A stretch of DNA of 64,000 bases from Gaeumannomyces sp. JS-464 (GCA_002197995.1 NGZR01000004.1:3782001-3846000); one strand, 5' to 3'; numbered from the stretch's first letter, positions 20,700 to 31,551 are shown. Notes: generated by a model from the letters alone, not told the origin. Numbers and translations: made by a program.

Positions 20700-22460
20700 C
20701 GCTAAGCAAACCAAAAGGAAAAGAACGCGCCGGCTTTAATTAAAAAGGGGCACGCCGGCCGCCACGGTAAAACAAAAAGTAAAATCCTAAACGCTATTAT
20801 AATAACGCGGAACCAAGTTACGCCTTTAACAGCGGGAAGGACGAATATCGTAAAAATCGCCCTCCTCGTTACCCGAACCCGCACCGCCGGCGTAAGTTAA
20901 GTTAACAACGGCAATAGCACCTTCGCAACGCAGCTGCTCGTTAACAGGGTGGCTACGGCGCGAACGAGCATCGCGGGTTTAAAAAACGTTATTTAAAAAG
21001 GACGACGAACGACCATAGCTCCGGAACGCGGGCACCACGTTACCACGGTTAGTAAAAGGCGCGTAGCGCGCCGCGGTTAGCAAAACAAACGACGGCTAAA
21101 AGGCGCGAAACGCGTATTAATATTGCGGATAAACTTAGCGAGCGAATCGACCGCAATAAACAATCGGTTTATTTGCGCCTTTTAGCGACGCGCGGCCGTT
21201 TTATTAGCACGCTGGCTTAAAGTTAGTTCCGAAACGCGCATTGCGAAAGCGAGGGCCGAAAGCGTAATTTACGTGGATAAATTGGAAGTTACGAACGAGG
21301 TAATCCTAAACCTGCTAGTTATTAAGTCGTAACGAAAGGGAATTCCGAACGAGGTTAGCAAAGCGAGGTCCTAACCCGGGGCCGAGGTTTGCTAAGTTTA
21401 CTATTAAGCTTAAGCCTGGTTAACTTGGTCCAGCTCGCGTTACTATGCTAATAGGCGAAAAGGAATTCCCGGGTTAAAACGAAGCGTTTGCTTTTGCCGA
21501 AAGTAATTCCCTATATTAATAATGCGCGTCGCTTTCGGTAAGCGCAAGCAAATCGCGATAAGCGCGGCGCAAACTTGGCGATAAGGTATAAGCCTTGTTT
21601 AAAGTAACGCAAGCTTTATTTTTGCCGCGACGGCACCTATTACAAGTTTAACCAGGGCGGTATTTGCTACAAGCCGTTTAACCCGTGGTTTTAACTTTTA
21701 ACAAGCAATTGTCGCATTCGAATTCGATATAAAAAAAAGCCGCGTACCCCTCGTTATTCGAATTTCTAAAAATCTCGTCCGTATCGGCCACGCGACGGCG
21801 ATTAAAATCCTTTTTATTACGGCGGTGCTAAGGTAAAAGCGGGTTAATGGCGGTAGTATAACGGGAGCGAGGTAAACTTACCGTATTAAAAGGTTTAGCC
21901 CGCTAAGCTAGCGACCCGGAGGATTACCACCACCGGAATTAAAAGCAATAATGGCTATAATAACGATAAAATAAAGCCGAAAACGAGCAAAAACGAAGGA
22001 AAAGCGGCTTAAAAAGGCAAAAAGCTGGAATCGCGACGATTAAAAAACAAGCGCAAAGCAAAAAAAAAAACGGGCGCGGGGTTATCGGAATTTAAAAACA
22101 TTACGGTCGAAAGTGAAATACGGTGTTATATAAATAAAAGAAAAAAAAAGGGCGCGAAATGGGAAACTTCCTTTAAAAAAACGCGAAACCGAAATGAAAG
22201 CCCGTGGAAAGCGCGAAAAAAAAAACCAAATATAACCCAAGGTTACGACAATTCGACAAAAACGGCAAACGCACCCCAACCTATAAAAAACACCCAGCTA
22301 AAACGGCAACGACCAGCAAACAGCTAGCTAAACAAAGCGGGATTAACAGCCTTTCGAAGCAACGGCGACTAGCAAGCGGCCAGCTAAGCGAAGCGGGATT
22401 AATAACCCGTCGTAGCGACGGTAACCAGCAAACAACCAGCCAAATAGGGCAGGACGGATA
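20700..22460 (-). pseudogene. B1 antisense ORF: Cys-cluster protein on the strand opposite gag-pol
   Basis: Between pol and the 3' LTR the minus strand carries a long, mostly readable frame. Its key part is ECDNC (CDNC at 21705-21716), about 14 residues, then ACSKYRPG, then CNRCRRGKNKACV (CNRC at 21633-21644). It continues through SPSLRRAYRDLLALTESDA (about 21535-21590) into a long basic, low-complexity region. The cysteine pairs and the RR-K stretch resemble fungal zinc-cluster DNA-binding proteins, but the spacing is not a standard Zn2Cys6. RIP-type stops interrupt it. B2 has the same ORF with all these Cys changed to Tyr. Function is unknown. Its position matches the antisense ORF of family A. 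Confidence 0.55.
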
Positions 22461-22570
22461 ACTTTTCGACGCGGCAATTGCTATTAGGCAGCCAACCAGG
22501 ACAGGCAAAACCGAAGCCTTCCAACGCGGCAGCGACTAACAAAGCAGCCAGTTAAATAAGCCGGAATTAA
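22308..22570. repeat. Imperfect tandem repeats in the B1 3' region
   Basis: Three or more related blocks (about 22308-22347, 22360-22402, 22522-22570) share CAACG...AGC..A.CAGCTAA...AAGCGGGATTAA. The plus-strand frame through them is low complexity and not convincing as a gene. B2 has a degenerate form near 28900-29080. Confidence 0.5.
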
Positions 22571-22662
22571 CAGCTTGCGATATGGGAACTACGGTTAGCC
22601 ACCGCGCACCCGGAAAGGCACCCGCTAATTAAAAACAATAATCCGGGACGTTCTTTACACCC

Positions 22663-22673
22663 GGAGGAAAGAG
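22663..22673 (+). other. Polypurine tract of B1
   Basis: GGAGGAAAGAG lies three bases before the TG of the 3' LTR. This is the expected site for plus-strand priming and it fixes the plus orientation of B1. Confidence 0.65.
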
Positions 22674-22676
22674 TTA

Positions 22677-22864
22677 TGTTATGGTTTCGTGCTAAGGGTA
22701 CGGGTAAAGGGCTTAGGGGTTACCCTAAGCCGTTTTTGTGCATATATAACTAGGGACAACTTCCGGGATTAAGTTAGCTTTTCTCCTTCCTATTTCTTTT
22801 CATTTTGCAAAATAACATCACTTTGGCTCCTATTGGCCACCACCTATTAGCCCAGCCTATTATA
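22677..22864 (+). repeat. 3' LTR of B1 (188 bp)
   Basis: It begins TGTTATGGTTTCGTGC and ends CTATTATA, where the B2 copy (28586-28775, inverted) ends TTATTACA. The terminal C is mutated to T. It contains an inverted repeat CTTAGGGGTTACCCTAAG near 22711. Confidence 0.8.
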
Positions 22865-24222
22865 TCGGCGTTGGTATTAAAATCCTTCGATTTCGGAAAA
22901 AGTGTGTTTAATTAAAAGCTTTTTTAATCTTTTCCTTTTTTCGCGCTATTTGCTAAAGTTGCTCCCTTTTAAGTCCCGCGATAAACGGTGTCGTTTTTTT
23001 TTCCTTCGAATTTTTAAACCCGGAAATAATCCGCTATTTTCCCTCGCTATCGTATTTAAGCTTTGTAATTTTAAATATCAAATGTTTCGTAATTTCCAAA
23101 AATACCATTTAATAACCTTTTTATTAAACTGGTATATAGCATATAACTTATTATAATAGCACGTTTAATTAAACATTACCCCGGGGTATAGTTTTTTTTA
23201 TATCGGGCTTTTTATATTCGCTAAAAGTTAGCTATTTGGCGGTTATTATCCCGTTAAAAGCAATTAACTTTTATATAGCTAGCTTAACCGCATTTAAAAC
23301 ACTTCCCGTTTTTCGGTTTTGTTTTTGCTTTTTAACTGCTTTTATTACTAATAAGCGGCTTTCGCATTTAAGTTTTATAAAGCCCGGGTGCCGTTTTGTA
23401 AGCCGTAATAGGTTGCTATTTAGCTTTTTTTTAATTAGCTTTGTTATTTTATACCGCGCTTTTGGAATTATATCTTTTCTTTTTTTATTATCGTTTATAC
23501 AGTTTATCGCTAATGCGAATTGCGTTTCGAACGTAATCCGTAAAAAACTTTAAACGGTTTTGTTTTGCGAGTTTATTTTTTACGTTTTCGCGTAATCCGT
23601 TGTAAAAGTGCAATATTAACGTAGCGTCGCTTTAATTAAGCTTAATGCTAATTCGTTAAAAGTCCGCTGCGTATTTAGCTATAAGCTTTCGCTGTTTAAA
23701 AACTAATAAGTTTTTTTCGGCGATTCGGGTTTCGTCGACTATTTTAAACACTTTTCCGACCTTTTCCCCGAAGGTTTCGAAATTAGCGAAAATAAGTTTA
23801 GTGGTTTCCTAGCTACCTTTATACCTTTTAAAATAATTACTTTAAGTTGGCTAAAACCATTTTTTTACTTTGCTATCCAGCTTAATAGTAGCGTAAGCGA
23901 TTTTTTGTTTTTCGTTTACAAATTGCTGTTTGTAAAATTTAAAATAGCTTTTGCATTTAGTGAAAAACGTTTTAAACTTACCGTCCTCCTTTTTGTAAAA
24001 ATCCGAAAACGGGAATTTGTACGTTCGGATTGCGATAGGTGTTTTAAAGGATATTAACTTCGCAATAAGTTGCTTTACCTCGGCCTAGCTTTTGGCGATT
24101 TCGGTTATTATAAGTTTAAAAAGGCTGGCCGTGTTAGCTGCTTCGTCGAGGTTGTATTTAACACCGTTAAGGGTGAAAACCGTGGTTTTTTCCTTTTTAA
24201 GCTTTTTGCTATTGCTTGTTAT
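22865..24222 (-). pseudogene. A1 gag remnant
   Basis: Collinear with the A3 gag. The start codon is lost: the place of the A3 ATG reads ATA (plus-strand TAT at 24220-24222). Stops occur throughout. The long plus-strand ORFs over this stretch are antisense shadows, favoured because RIP turns minus-strand Gln and Trp codons into stops. Confidence 0.7.
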
Positions 24223-24273
24223 GGCTGCATTGTTTTCCTTTTTTAACGAGGTACTAAATAAAATTAGTTAAAA

Positions 24274-24733
24274 TGTTATAATTAAGGGTTTGCTTTTAAA
24301 GTAGGGCATTTCGGGGGGGGGGGCGGGGGTGGAAAGGATAATATCGCTGCTCGGGTTAACAAAAAATTACGTAATTTAAAAGGATAATTTAATTGCTTGC
24401 TTTAGGAAATACCTGGGAGTTAATTTAGCTTAACTAATGCCGAAGTTTTAATTAAAGCTATTTAAAATAATAAGAAATCTATTTTTTATATATACGTTGC
24501 CTTTTGCCTTATATTAGGTTAAATTTATGGCTTTGCTATAAATTTATAAATCCTTTTTGGATTTGTTATTTTGTTACAAATTTATAAATTTTTTTTAAAT
24601 TTGTTGCTTTGTTACAAATTTATAAATCCCTTTTGGTTTACGTAATTCCACGTAACCGGGGCGGGGCGAAAGCACCACTTTAAAGCTCCCCTTTTGCCCT
24701 GTTATTTTAAAGGCTTACATATTGGTCGTAATA
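24274..24733 (-). repeat. LTR of A1 (460 bp)
   Basis: It starts TGTTATAATTAAGGGTTTGC and ends GGTCGTAATA (last CA mutated). It contains a G-run at about 24315-24330 and three tandem units with ATTTGTTGCTTTGTTACAAAT symmetry at about 24515-24630. Confidence 0.8.
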
Positions 24734-25137
24734 TAATACTGCCTTTATTAACGCCGCTAACACCGCCGTTATCGCCGTTACCGCCGCTACCGCCGTTACC
24801 GCCGCTACTTTCGCGGCGGCCGCGGTCGATACTGCTAAGGCTAAGCCGTTAAACGGGTAAGCGGCTTAACCGGCAACCTTACCCCTGCAAGCTACACCGG
24901 CTTTTAAAAAAACGGCCAGCGCGGCCGGCGGGGTAAAGCATATCGCAAAAAAAGCTAGGGTTAGCTTTAATAACTAATACGAAATATTAGCAACCATGGA
25001 TTTGGACCCTTTTAGGCTCGAAAAGGGTACCGAGGTAAACGAAAACCTTTTAAAAAACGCTTTGGAAAACGCCGCCGTGCTTGCCGGCTAATAACCTTAA
25101 AGTTAAAACCTTTAATTTACCATTGCCACTTTTACTT
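24734..25137 (+). mobile_element. LINE ORF1 fragment between two family A LTRs
   Basis: It matches LINE-B 11040-11420: a CCGCCGTTACCGCCG tract, then LGLALITNTKY-type sequence with an ATGGATTTGGACC start-like segment near 24996. It is RIP-mutated but keeps its CpGs. A1 and A2 inserted on either side of it or into a larger LINE copy. Confidence 0.65.
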
Positions 25138-25677
25138 TGTTATAAACAAACTTTTGCTTTTAAGGTAAGGCTGTTTAAAAGAGGTGTTTAAAACAGTACA
25201 GTTATTAAAAGGTTTAATAAAATTGGTAATAGTAGTTTAATTACTTACTTAAAAGGTGCTTTGGAGCTAACTTAGGTTAATTAATACCGAAGCTTTAATT
25301 TAAGCTATTTGGAAAAGTAGGGAATCCATTTTTTATACCTACACGGTTTTTTTTAATTTTTACTGGTTTTTAAATTTATGGCTTTATTTAAAGTTTTTAC
25401 AAATCCATAAATCCCTTTTAAATTTATTACGTTGTTTTAAATTTTCGCAAATTTACAAATCCTTTTTGGATTTATTACTTTGTTTTAAGTTTTTACAAAT
25501 CCACAAATCCCTTTTAAATTTGTTGTTTTATTTTAAGTTTTTACAAATTTATAAATCCTTTTTAGCTTATGTAACTTGTTTGGTTACGTATTTTTTGTTA
25601 TTAAAATAAGCGGGGTAAAAGCGCCATTTGGAGCCCTTTTTGCCTTATATTTTAAAGCTTGCATGCTAGTTGTAACA
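25138..25677 (-). repeat. LTR of A2 (540 bp), expanded tandem block
   Basis: It starts TGTTATAAACAAACTTTTGC and ends AGTTGTAACA. The internal tandem block (about 25375-25560) has four units with CTTTTAAATTTGTTG-type sequence, more than other copies, making this the longest LTR of the family here. Confidence 0.75.
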
Positions 25678-25792
25678 TTAGGTTTCCCTTTTTAAACCAA
25701 ATCCTTTTAACCATACTTTACTGCCCCGCTTTTCGTTAATTGGTAAATATTTTCCTTTTTTACTATTTTTTTTCCTTTTTTTAATTAACGAA

Positions 25793-26356
25793 ATGTTTGG
25801 TCGGGTGCGAAAACGTCCTTTTGCGAAGAAAACCTTTTAACGTAAAGATTTACTTGCTTAAGTTCTTTTTTTTTATTAAAATGCCTTTTTGTTTTTTTTA
25901 TTACGAAGTTTTAAAGCGTAAAAAGTGTAAAACCTTTTTTTAAACTCGTTTCGGTACGTGAAATGCTTCGATCGGAACCGTTTAAATTGCGACATTTTAA
26001 GCCTTTCCCTTGCTTAATTTCGAAAAATCGGAAAGCAGTACGTAAAGCTGAAAGCCGAGTTAAAAGCAAAAAAGGAAAAGCGCCGTACCGTAAAACGGGA
26101 GCTTTTAGCTTTTAATGCTCGTATTAAACGTTTAAAAACACAAAAAAAATGCGCGCGATCCGGCGCGGTATTAACGTTATAAAGGAGCTGGAAAAAAAGC
26201 GGGAAAAAGCGGGAAGGGAGGTTAAATAGGCTTCCACCGTATTTTTTAATTCGCTTTTTCCCGAGCTTTTTCCGTTCTTTCCAAATTACGCCGATTTCGG
26301 GGTTGCTTACAACCCGAATCTTTTAGTTTTGCTTAGTTTTAATACGTTATTTTAAC
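25793..26356 (+). pseudogene. A2 antisense Cys-cluster ORF, decayed
   Basis: It starts MFGRVRKRPFAKKTF, almost identical to A3 and A5. The zinc-cluster part is badly hit: FCFFYYEVLKRKKC is still visible, but the later RCVKC is lost. The basic MRAIRRGIN...KELEK helix is recognisable at about 26150-26200. Several stops. It lies between the 3' LTR and pol, opposite in direction to gag-pol. Confidence 0.6.
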
Positions 26357-26379
26357 GTAAGCGTTCCGAGTTTAAACCT

Positions 26380-28032
26380 AAATTTTGGCATAAAGGTTAA
26401 TTCTTTTTTTAAAGCTTTCCGTTGGTATTTTTTAAAAGCTTTTAGTGCTTTTTTAAAATTGGCTTTTTTTTCCTAAATGCTTTTTTAACCTTATACCTTG
26501 CCCATTTAATTAAATAATGCTTAGTCCCGTTAATTTCGTCCTTATTTAAATTTTTTTTAACTTTATACTTTTATTTTAAATTAATTTTTATTAACTGGTC
26601 GCTTTTTATGCCAAATGGCGTTAAGTTAAATAGGGAAGCGTGAAAAACCGGGTGGGGATTTATGGTTAATAGTAATTAAAATTTATAATTAACGTTTAAA
26701 CTTTCCGTATTATTTTAAAAAGTCCCAGTTTTTTATAGTTTAATTTATCGTTTGGTCGTTTTGTTTTAATATTGCGTCGAAAAAAAATAAACGCTATCCC
26801 TTTTTTTAAAAGTCGGTTTTTCGATCCTTTTTTTATTAGCTTAAATGGATATGCGTTATTATAACTTTTCGAGTTTAATTTGGAAATGTTTATGCAATTT
26901 AGTAAGTTTTTCCATTTATATTTCTATTATTAAAGCATATTTTCCTGCTTTAAGTTTTCCGTACGCTGTAAACGTAAACCCGTGGTTTGCAAAAAACGGC
27001 GTGGTTTTTATACTTTCGTATACCGAATTGTTATACGCGAATTATGCTATAAAAAGTAATTATACCCAGTTATTTTGTTTATAATTAACGTAGTAACGTA
27101 AATATTATTTTATAGTTTAATTCGTTCGTTTTATTTGCTTATTCGTTTAAAGATAATAAGCTGTTAATAAAAAATGTTTCGCTTTTAAACTAGCTGTAAA
27201 TCCTTTTTAAAACTTGCTTATAAATAACTTATTTTTATTTGTAATTAAACGGTTTAGCATTTTGTATTCCGCTATTACGTTTTTAATAAAAACGTATGCC
27301 AACTTTTTAACGCTACTGCTTTTTTTATATAGTAAAAATAAAGCGTATTTAATAAACCTATTTACTATTATTAAAATGTTATCATATTAAACATTCGTTA
27401 TAAATTCCCGTAATTTGGGTAATTTGGGTAATTTAACGACAAAATTTATAATAACGTTTTATTATACCTTATTAAACGCTGGTAAAAGTTAAAGCAGTTT
27501 ATAAAGTTTATATTTGCTAGTTTTATTTTTTACGTAGCTTTACAATTTTTAATTGCTTAGTGTATTTCGGCCCGGGTTTTTATAAACTCGTAATGCTATT
27601 AAAATCGTTTTTAGGTTTTAATTACCTTTTAATATCCGTTAACCGGTTGCCTGTGGATTTATTAAATTTTTTAAAAGTTTATCCTTTTTGTTTTTTTATT
27701 TTAGCTAGCGTTCGGTATGTTGGAATTAAAGATTTGTTTAACCTTTTAGTTAAAATTACACGAGTTTATTCCGGTATATTAACCTCGTGGTTCGGTCGGC
27801 GGTTAAAAGCGTTTGCCCGTCCGTTTTTTTAACCTTTTCCAATATTTAATCCTAATATTATAATTTTAAAAAAATTCGCTTTACCGAACTTATCGCTTAT
27901 TTAAGTTTTTATTAATAGTAAAATGTAACAAATTTTTATAGTTTATATATATTACCATTTAATGTTTAGCTTTGCATAAATGCGAACGCCACTTTTTAAA
28001 TGCTCGAATAATTGTAAAAAGCTTTTTATTAT
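26380..28032 (-). pseudogene. A2 pol remnant (integrase and RNase H region)
   Basis: Collinear with A3 40000-41600. The integrase core is in the 27050-27400 stretch, with the conserved phrase equivalent to A3 HVIAEHGTLNRLITD. Saturated with stops on the minus strand. It ends at the Z LTR. Confidence 0.65.
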
Positions 28033-28381
28033 TATTTGTAGCAATCGTACCAGTACCGGTTTTTAAAGTAAAAAAGCTTTTAAATTTATATATATTTAAA
28101 AGCTATTTGTTTTTAAATATAAAAAAGGGCTTATTATACGAGCTTTGCTTAATATATATATCCTATGCCGGAAGCCGCGAAGTGCGATCGTATAAAGCAA
28201 ATCCCGAAGTTGGGATTTAACTTGGAACTTGCATAACCTTCGTGCATAACGGCTTAGCCGGTAATCTTCGTGCCGGAGCTTCCGTGCCGGGGAAACGTTA
28301 TCTTTTACTACGAGGTTTCGGGCTGTAAATTTTCCGCCTTTCGTAAATAGCCTCGTGCGACTTTTAACTGCCCATTTAACA
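28033..28381 (-). repeat. Z LTR (349 bp)
   Basis: Read on the minus strand it starts TGTTAAATGGGCAG and ends GCTACAAATA. It matches the solo LTR at 49976-50323. A 108-codon minus ORF here is a chance frame within the LTR, not a gene. Confidence 0.7.
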
Positions 28382-28585
28382 CTGGCAGTTTTTCTTTTAT
28401 AATCGCATTTCCCTTTTTCCAAATATTAATTAAAATAAATTAAGTTATTTTTTAGTAAGGTAATTTAAAGTAATTATACGAAATGGGTAAAATAAAAGAA
28501 TATATATTAAAAGGCATATCGTGCAAAACAACCAACTCCGGGCTTTAATATAAACGCTAAAAAAATATCTTTTTAAGTAATTCGG
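28033..28585 (-). mobile_element. Z: small LTR element fragment (3' LTR and 3' end of the body)
   Basis: LTR at 28033-28381 followed on the right by about 200 bp of internal sequence. On the minus strand the bases entering the LTR are ATAAAAGAAAAACTGCCAG, nearly identical to the bases entering the 3' LTR of Y (ATAAAAGAAAAAATTGCCAG). That identifies the LTR as the 3' one and Z as a relative of Y. B2 cuts it at 28585. Confidence 0.6.
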
Positions 28586-28775
28586 TGTAATAAGCTAAGC
28601 TAATAGGTAATAGCTAATAGAAGCCTAAGTAATGTTATTTTATAAAATGAAAAAAAAATAGGAAGGAAAAAAGTCGGCTTAATCCCGGAAGCTATCCCTA
28701 GTTATATATGCATAAAAACGGCTTAAAAGTAACCTTTAAGCCTTTTACCCGTGCTATTAGCACGGAATTATAACA
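28586..28775 (-). repeat. 3' LTR of B2 (190 bp)
   Basis: Plus-strand reading TGTAATAAGC...TTATAACA, the reverse of the B1 LTR at 22677-22864. The flank 28581-28585 (TTCGG) would be one target duplicate; the other was lost with the 5' LTR. Confidence 0.75.
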
Positions 28776-28984
28776 TAACCCTTTTTTCCGGGTATTAGCC
28801 GCGTCCCGAATCGTTGCTTTTAAATTAGCAAATGCCCATTTGGATGCGCGGCTATTAACCAGCGTTTTTATATCGCAAGGCTATCGGTTAACTTATTTTG
28901 GCTCGTTATATGATAAACATTACCAAATCGGAAATTATTAGCCTTATTAAACCTAATTAGCTGCCCGGTGGTCGCCGCCGCGAC

Positions 28985-30720
28985 GAAGGGTTATTAGTAC
29001 TGCTTTATTTAATTAACTACCTGCTAATTACCGTCGCTTTAAAACGTATCCGTCCCGCTTTATTTGGCCGGCTGCTTACTATTCGTTACCGTTTTAGTTA
29101 GGTATTGCTTATAAGTTAAAGTGCGTTTGCCGTTTTTATTAAATCGTTATAACCCCGCGTTATATTTGTTTTTTTTCCCTCGCGCTTTTATAAGCTTTCG
29201 TCCCGGCTCCGCGTTTTTTATAAAAACCTCCCACTTCGCGCCTTTTTTTTTGTTTCTATAACGCCGTATACCATTTCCGCCCGTAATATTAATAATTTTC
29301 CGCGATTTCGCGCCCGTTTTCCTTTTACTTTACGCCCGTTTTTTAATTATCGCGATTTTAATTTTATACTTTTTCGGGCCCGCTTTTTTTGCGCTTTTAC
29401 CCGTTTTTAGCCTTTTTTCGCCGTTGTTATAGCTATTATTGCATTTAGCTCCGGCGGTAATAACTTTTCGGGTTGCCAATTTAATAATTTAAATCTTTTT
29501 AACAAAGTAAGTCCGTTTTGCTCCCGTTAATTTGCCGTTATTAACCCGCTTTTACCTTAGCATTACCGTAATAAAAAGGACTTTAGCCGCCGTTACGTGG
29601 TTAATACAAACGAAATCCTTAAAAATTTAAACGACGAAAAGCACGCGGTTTCCTTTTATATCGAGTTCGAATGTAATAATTATTTTTCGAAAGTTAAAAT
29701 TACGGGTTAAACGGTTTACGGTAAGCACCGCTTTGGTTAAACTTATAATCGTTACCGTTACGGCAAAAGCGAAGCTTACGTTATTTCGAATAAAGCTTAT
29801 ACCTTTTCGCCGAATTTACGCCGTGCTTATCGCGATATGCTTGCTTTTACCGCGGGCGACGCGTATTATAAGTATAAGGGTGTTATTTTCGGCAAAGGTT
29901 AGCGTTTCGTTTTAACCCGGGAGTTTCTTTTTACTTATTAACGTTAATAGCGAAAGTTAAACCGGGCTAACCAAGCTTAAGCCTAATAGTAGGTCCAGCA
30001 AACGTCGGCTGATAATTAAAACCTTACTTTTCCCGCCACTTTTAAAATTCCTTCGCGGCGTAAACCTAATAATTAACAAATGCAAAATTACCTCGCCCGC
30101 GGTTTTTAATTTATCCATGTAAGTTACGTTTTCGGCTTTTATTTTTGCATTGCACGTTTTAATATTAACTTTCGGCTAACGTGTTAACGAAAAAGCTTTA
30201 CGCTATTAAAAAGCGCAAACGAACCGTTTGCTTTCCGCGGTCGATTTATTTGCCGAATCCATTCGAGGCGCTAATAAACGCCCCGCGCTTTTTACGCGTT
30301 ACGCTGCTTTGCCGGCCGCGGCACGCCCCGCGCTTTTTGTTAACCGCGGCATTATAATATTTACGCCCCGGCTTTATAGTCGCTTATCGTTTTTAATTAA
30401 TAACGTTTTTTAAGCTCGCGATATTCGCTCGCGCTAAGGTTACCCCGCCGGCGAGTAGTTACGTCGTAAAAACGATACTGCTCGCGCTATTGCTATTATT
30501 AACGTAACTTACGGCGGCGAGGCGAATTCGAACGACGGGAAAAGCGAGCTTTATAAGGCTTATACTGGCCGCCGTTAAAAGCGTAACCTGGGTTCGTATT
30601 GCTATGGTAACGTTTGGGGTTTTTGCTTTTATTTTTGCCGTAGCGGGCCGGCGTGCCCCTTTCGGTTAAAACCGGCGCGCTTTTTTTTTTTTTTTGCTTT
30701 GTTTGGCATTTAAACTTAAC
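28985..30720 (+). pseudogene. B2 antisense ORF, Cys residues mutated to Tyr
   Basis: Same ORF as in B1 but more heavily RIP-mutated. VNTNEILKNLNDEKHAVSFY is followed by IEFECNNYFSKV, then TYNRYRYGKSEAYV where B1 has TCNRCRRGKNKACV: every Cys of that block is now Tyr (TGT to TAT). FSPNLRRAYRDMLAFTAGDA follows. The frame is open over long stretches. It runs opposite to gag-pol. Confidence 0.55.
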
Positions 30721-30831
30721 GTTTTTATATTTATTAAATATTAATGCGGGCTAATTTATTTTCGTAAACTTTTTTAATATTAACGTTTTACGCTTTTTCC
30801 TTTTTGTTTTTTTTATCGCGTAATTTAATTA

Positions 30832-30990
30832 ACGTGGTTTATTAGTAAGTAACGCATATTAGCGAATGACGCACTTACACTTAACCTCCGGTTAATCGAC
30901 GCGTATGCCAACTTAATAACGCTAAAAATCCATTTAAATTACTCGGAACTGTATATATCGGACATTTTTACTTTTTTTTAATAAATGCGT
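30832..30990 (+). repeat. P1 left terminal segment with two 17-bp subterminal units
   Basis: After the ACGTGGTTT end come ATTAGTAAGTAACGCAT and ATTAGCGAATGACGCAC, two 17-bp units in tandem. P2 has two at its left end and four at its right. Such subterminal repeats are likely transposase binding sites in this family (inference). Confidence 0.65.
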
Positions 30991-31225
30991 TATTAATCCA
31001 CGTAATCAGCGCGTGCACCGGGATAAACTCCACACCTTGTAAAGCAACGGGCCCAAAGCCCGTGCGCTCCCACGAGCCTATAAAAGGGGATCTTGCGATC
31101 CCCTTCCTGTATTTAAATTCCTTTAAAAACATGCATCACTATAAATACCAGTTCCAAATTTATAAATTTTTGTTTTTTCCTTTTAGGAAATCTCCGTGCT
31201 TACAGGAGTACCACTCCTACCAACA
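30991..31225 (+). repeat. 5' LTR of Y
   Basis: 235 bp starting TATTAATCCACG (TG mutated to TA) and ending CCTACCAACA. It contains TATAAAAG at 31079-31086, a 9-bp stem hairpin AAGGGGATC/GATCCCCTT (31084-31105), an ACGGGC/GCCCGT stem and an AGGAGT/ACTCCT stem near the end. Confidence 0.85.
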
Positions 31226-31238
31226 CTAATTAGTGTTG
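31221..31238. other. 18-bp perfect palindrome at the LTR/primer-site junction of Y
   Basis: CAACACTAATTAGTGTTG spans the last five bases of the 5' LTR and the first bases of the interior, where the minus-strand primer site belongs. It is followed by a second stem (GTTGC...GCAAC, 31235-31253). Confidence 0.7.
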
Positions 31239-31551
31239 CTTAAAAAGGCAACACAAATGAGCAAAGTAAAGGGTTTAACCGTTCGATACCTTTTTTTAAA
31301 GCGATTGGGTTAAACGGAAAAGCCTAGGAGCAAAGGAATTGTATTCCACTGCTCGGTAGCGCGTTACACACGAGTTAATCGAATAACAAAGGCACCTTCC
31401 TAAAGCAGGCGACTGGACCTTTGTTTATGAGATTTGAACAACTGTGAAAAGGGCGTTACGTAATCCCTTTAAGCACTTTCCTAAAGCAGGCGATTGGACT
31501 CCTGGATCGATTACCCAGACGATATTGCTCGTTAACCCCCACCGACAACAT

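Larger units (their letters stand above)
16168..22864 (+). mobile_element. B1: gypsy family B LTR retrotransposon, 5' truncated
   Basis: Gag, protease, RT, RNase H, integrase and chromodomain run on the plus strand, followed by a 2.1-kb region with an antisense ORF, a polypurine tract and a 188-bp 3' LTR. The 5' LTR and the first part of gag are missing at the junction with LINE-C. The right end lies in the gag of A1: A3 has the uninterrupted TCGGCGTCGGTG sequence at the same point. B2 (28586-53692) is a second, inverted copy. Confidence 0.85.
22865..24733 (-). mobile_element. A1: gypsy family A fragment (gag plus 5' LTR)
   Basis: On the minus strand: 5' LTR (24274-24733), a short leader, then gag as far as the B1 insertion point. 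The rest of A1 is not on the other side of B1, because B1's own 5' end was lost to the LINE cluster. Sequence is collinear with A3 at 44125-45962. Confidence 0.8.
25138..28032 (-). mobile_element. A2: gypsy family A, 3' half
   Basis: Left to right: LTR (25138-25677), antisense Cys-cluster ORF, and pol from its C-terminus to about the RNase H/RT region, where element Z interrupts it at 28032. A3 continues without a break at the matching place (about 41595). Very AT-rich. The plus-strand ORFs at 26845, 27560 and 27972 are shadows of pol. Confidence 0.8.

Noticed and set aside
22204..22461. An 85-codon plus-strand ORF, rich in Lys, Gln and Ser
   Set aside because: It lies in the repeat-rich 3' region of B1, is low complexity, and the matching B2 region is not open. 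More likely chance than a gene.
23236..23553. A 105-codon hydrophobic plus-strand ORF that looks like a membrane protein
   Set aside because: It is the complement of A1 gag. RIP-driven AT richness produces Phe/Leu/Ile-rich shadow frames that mimic transmembrane segments.
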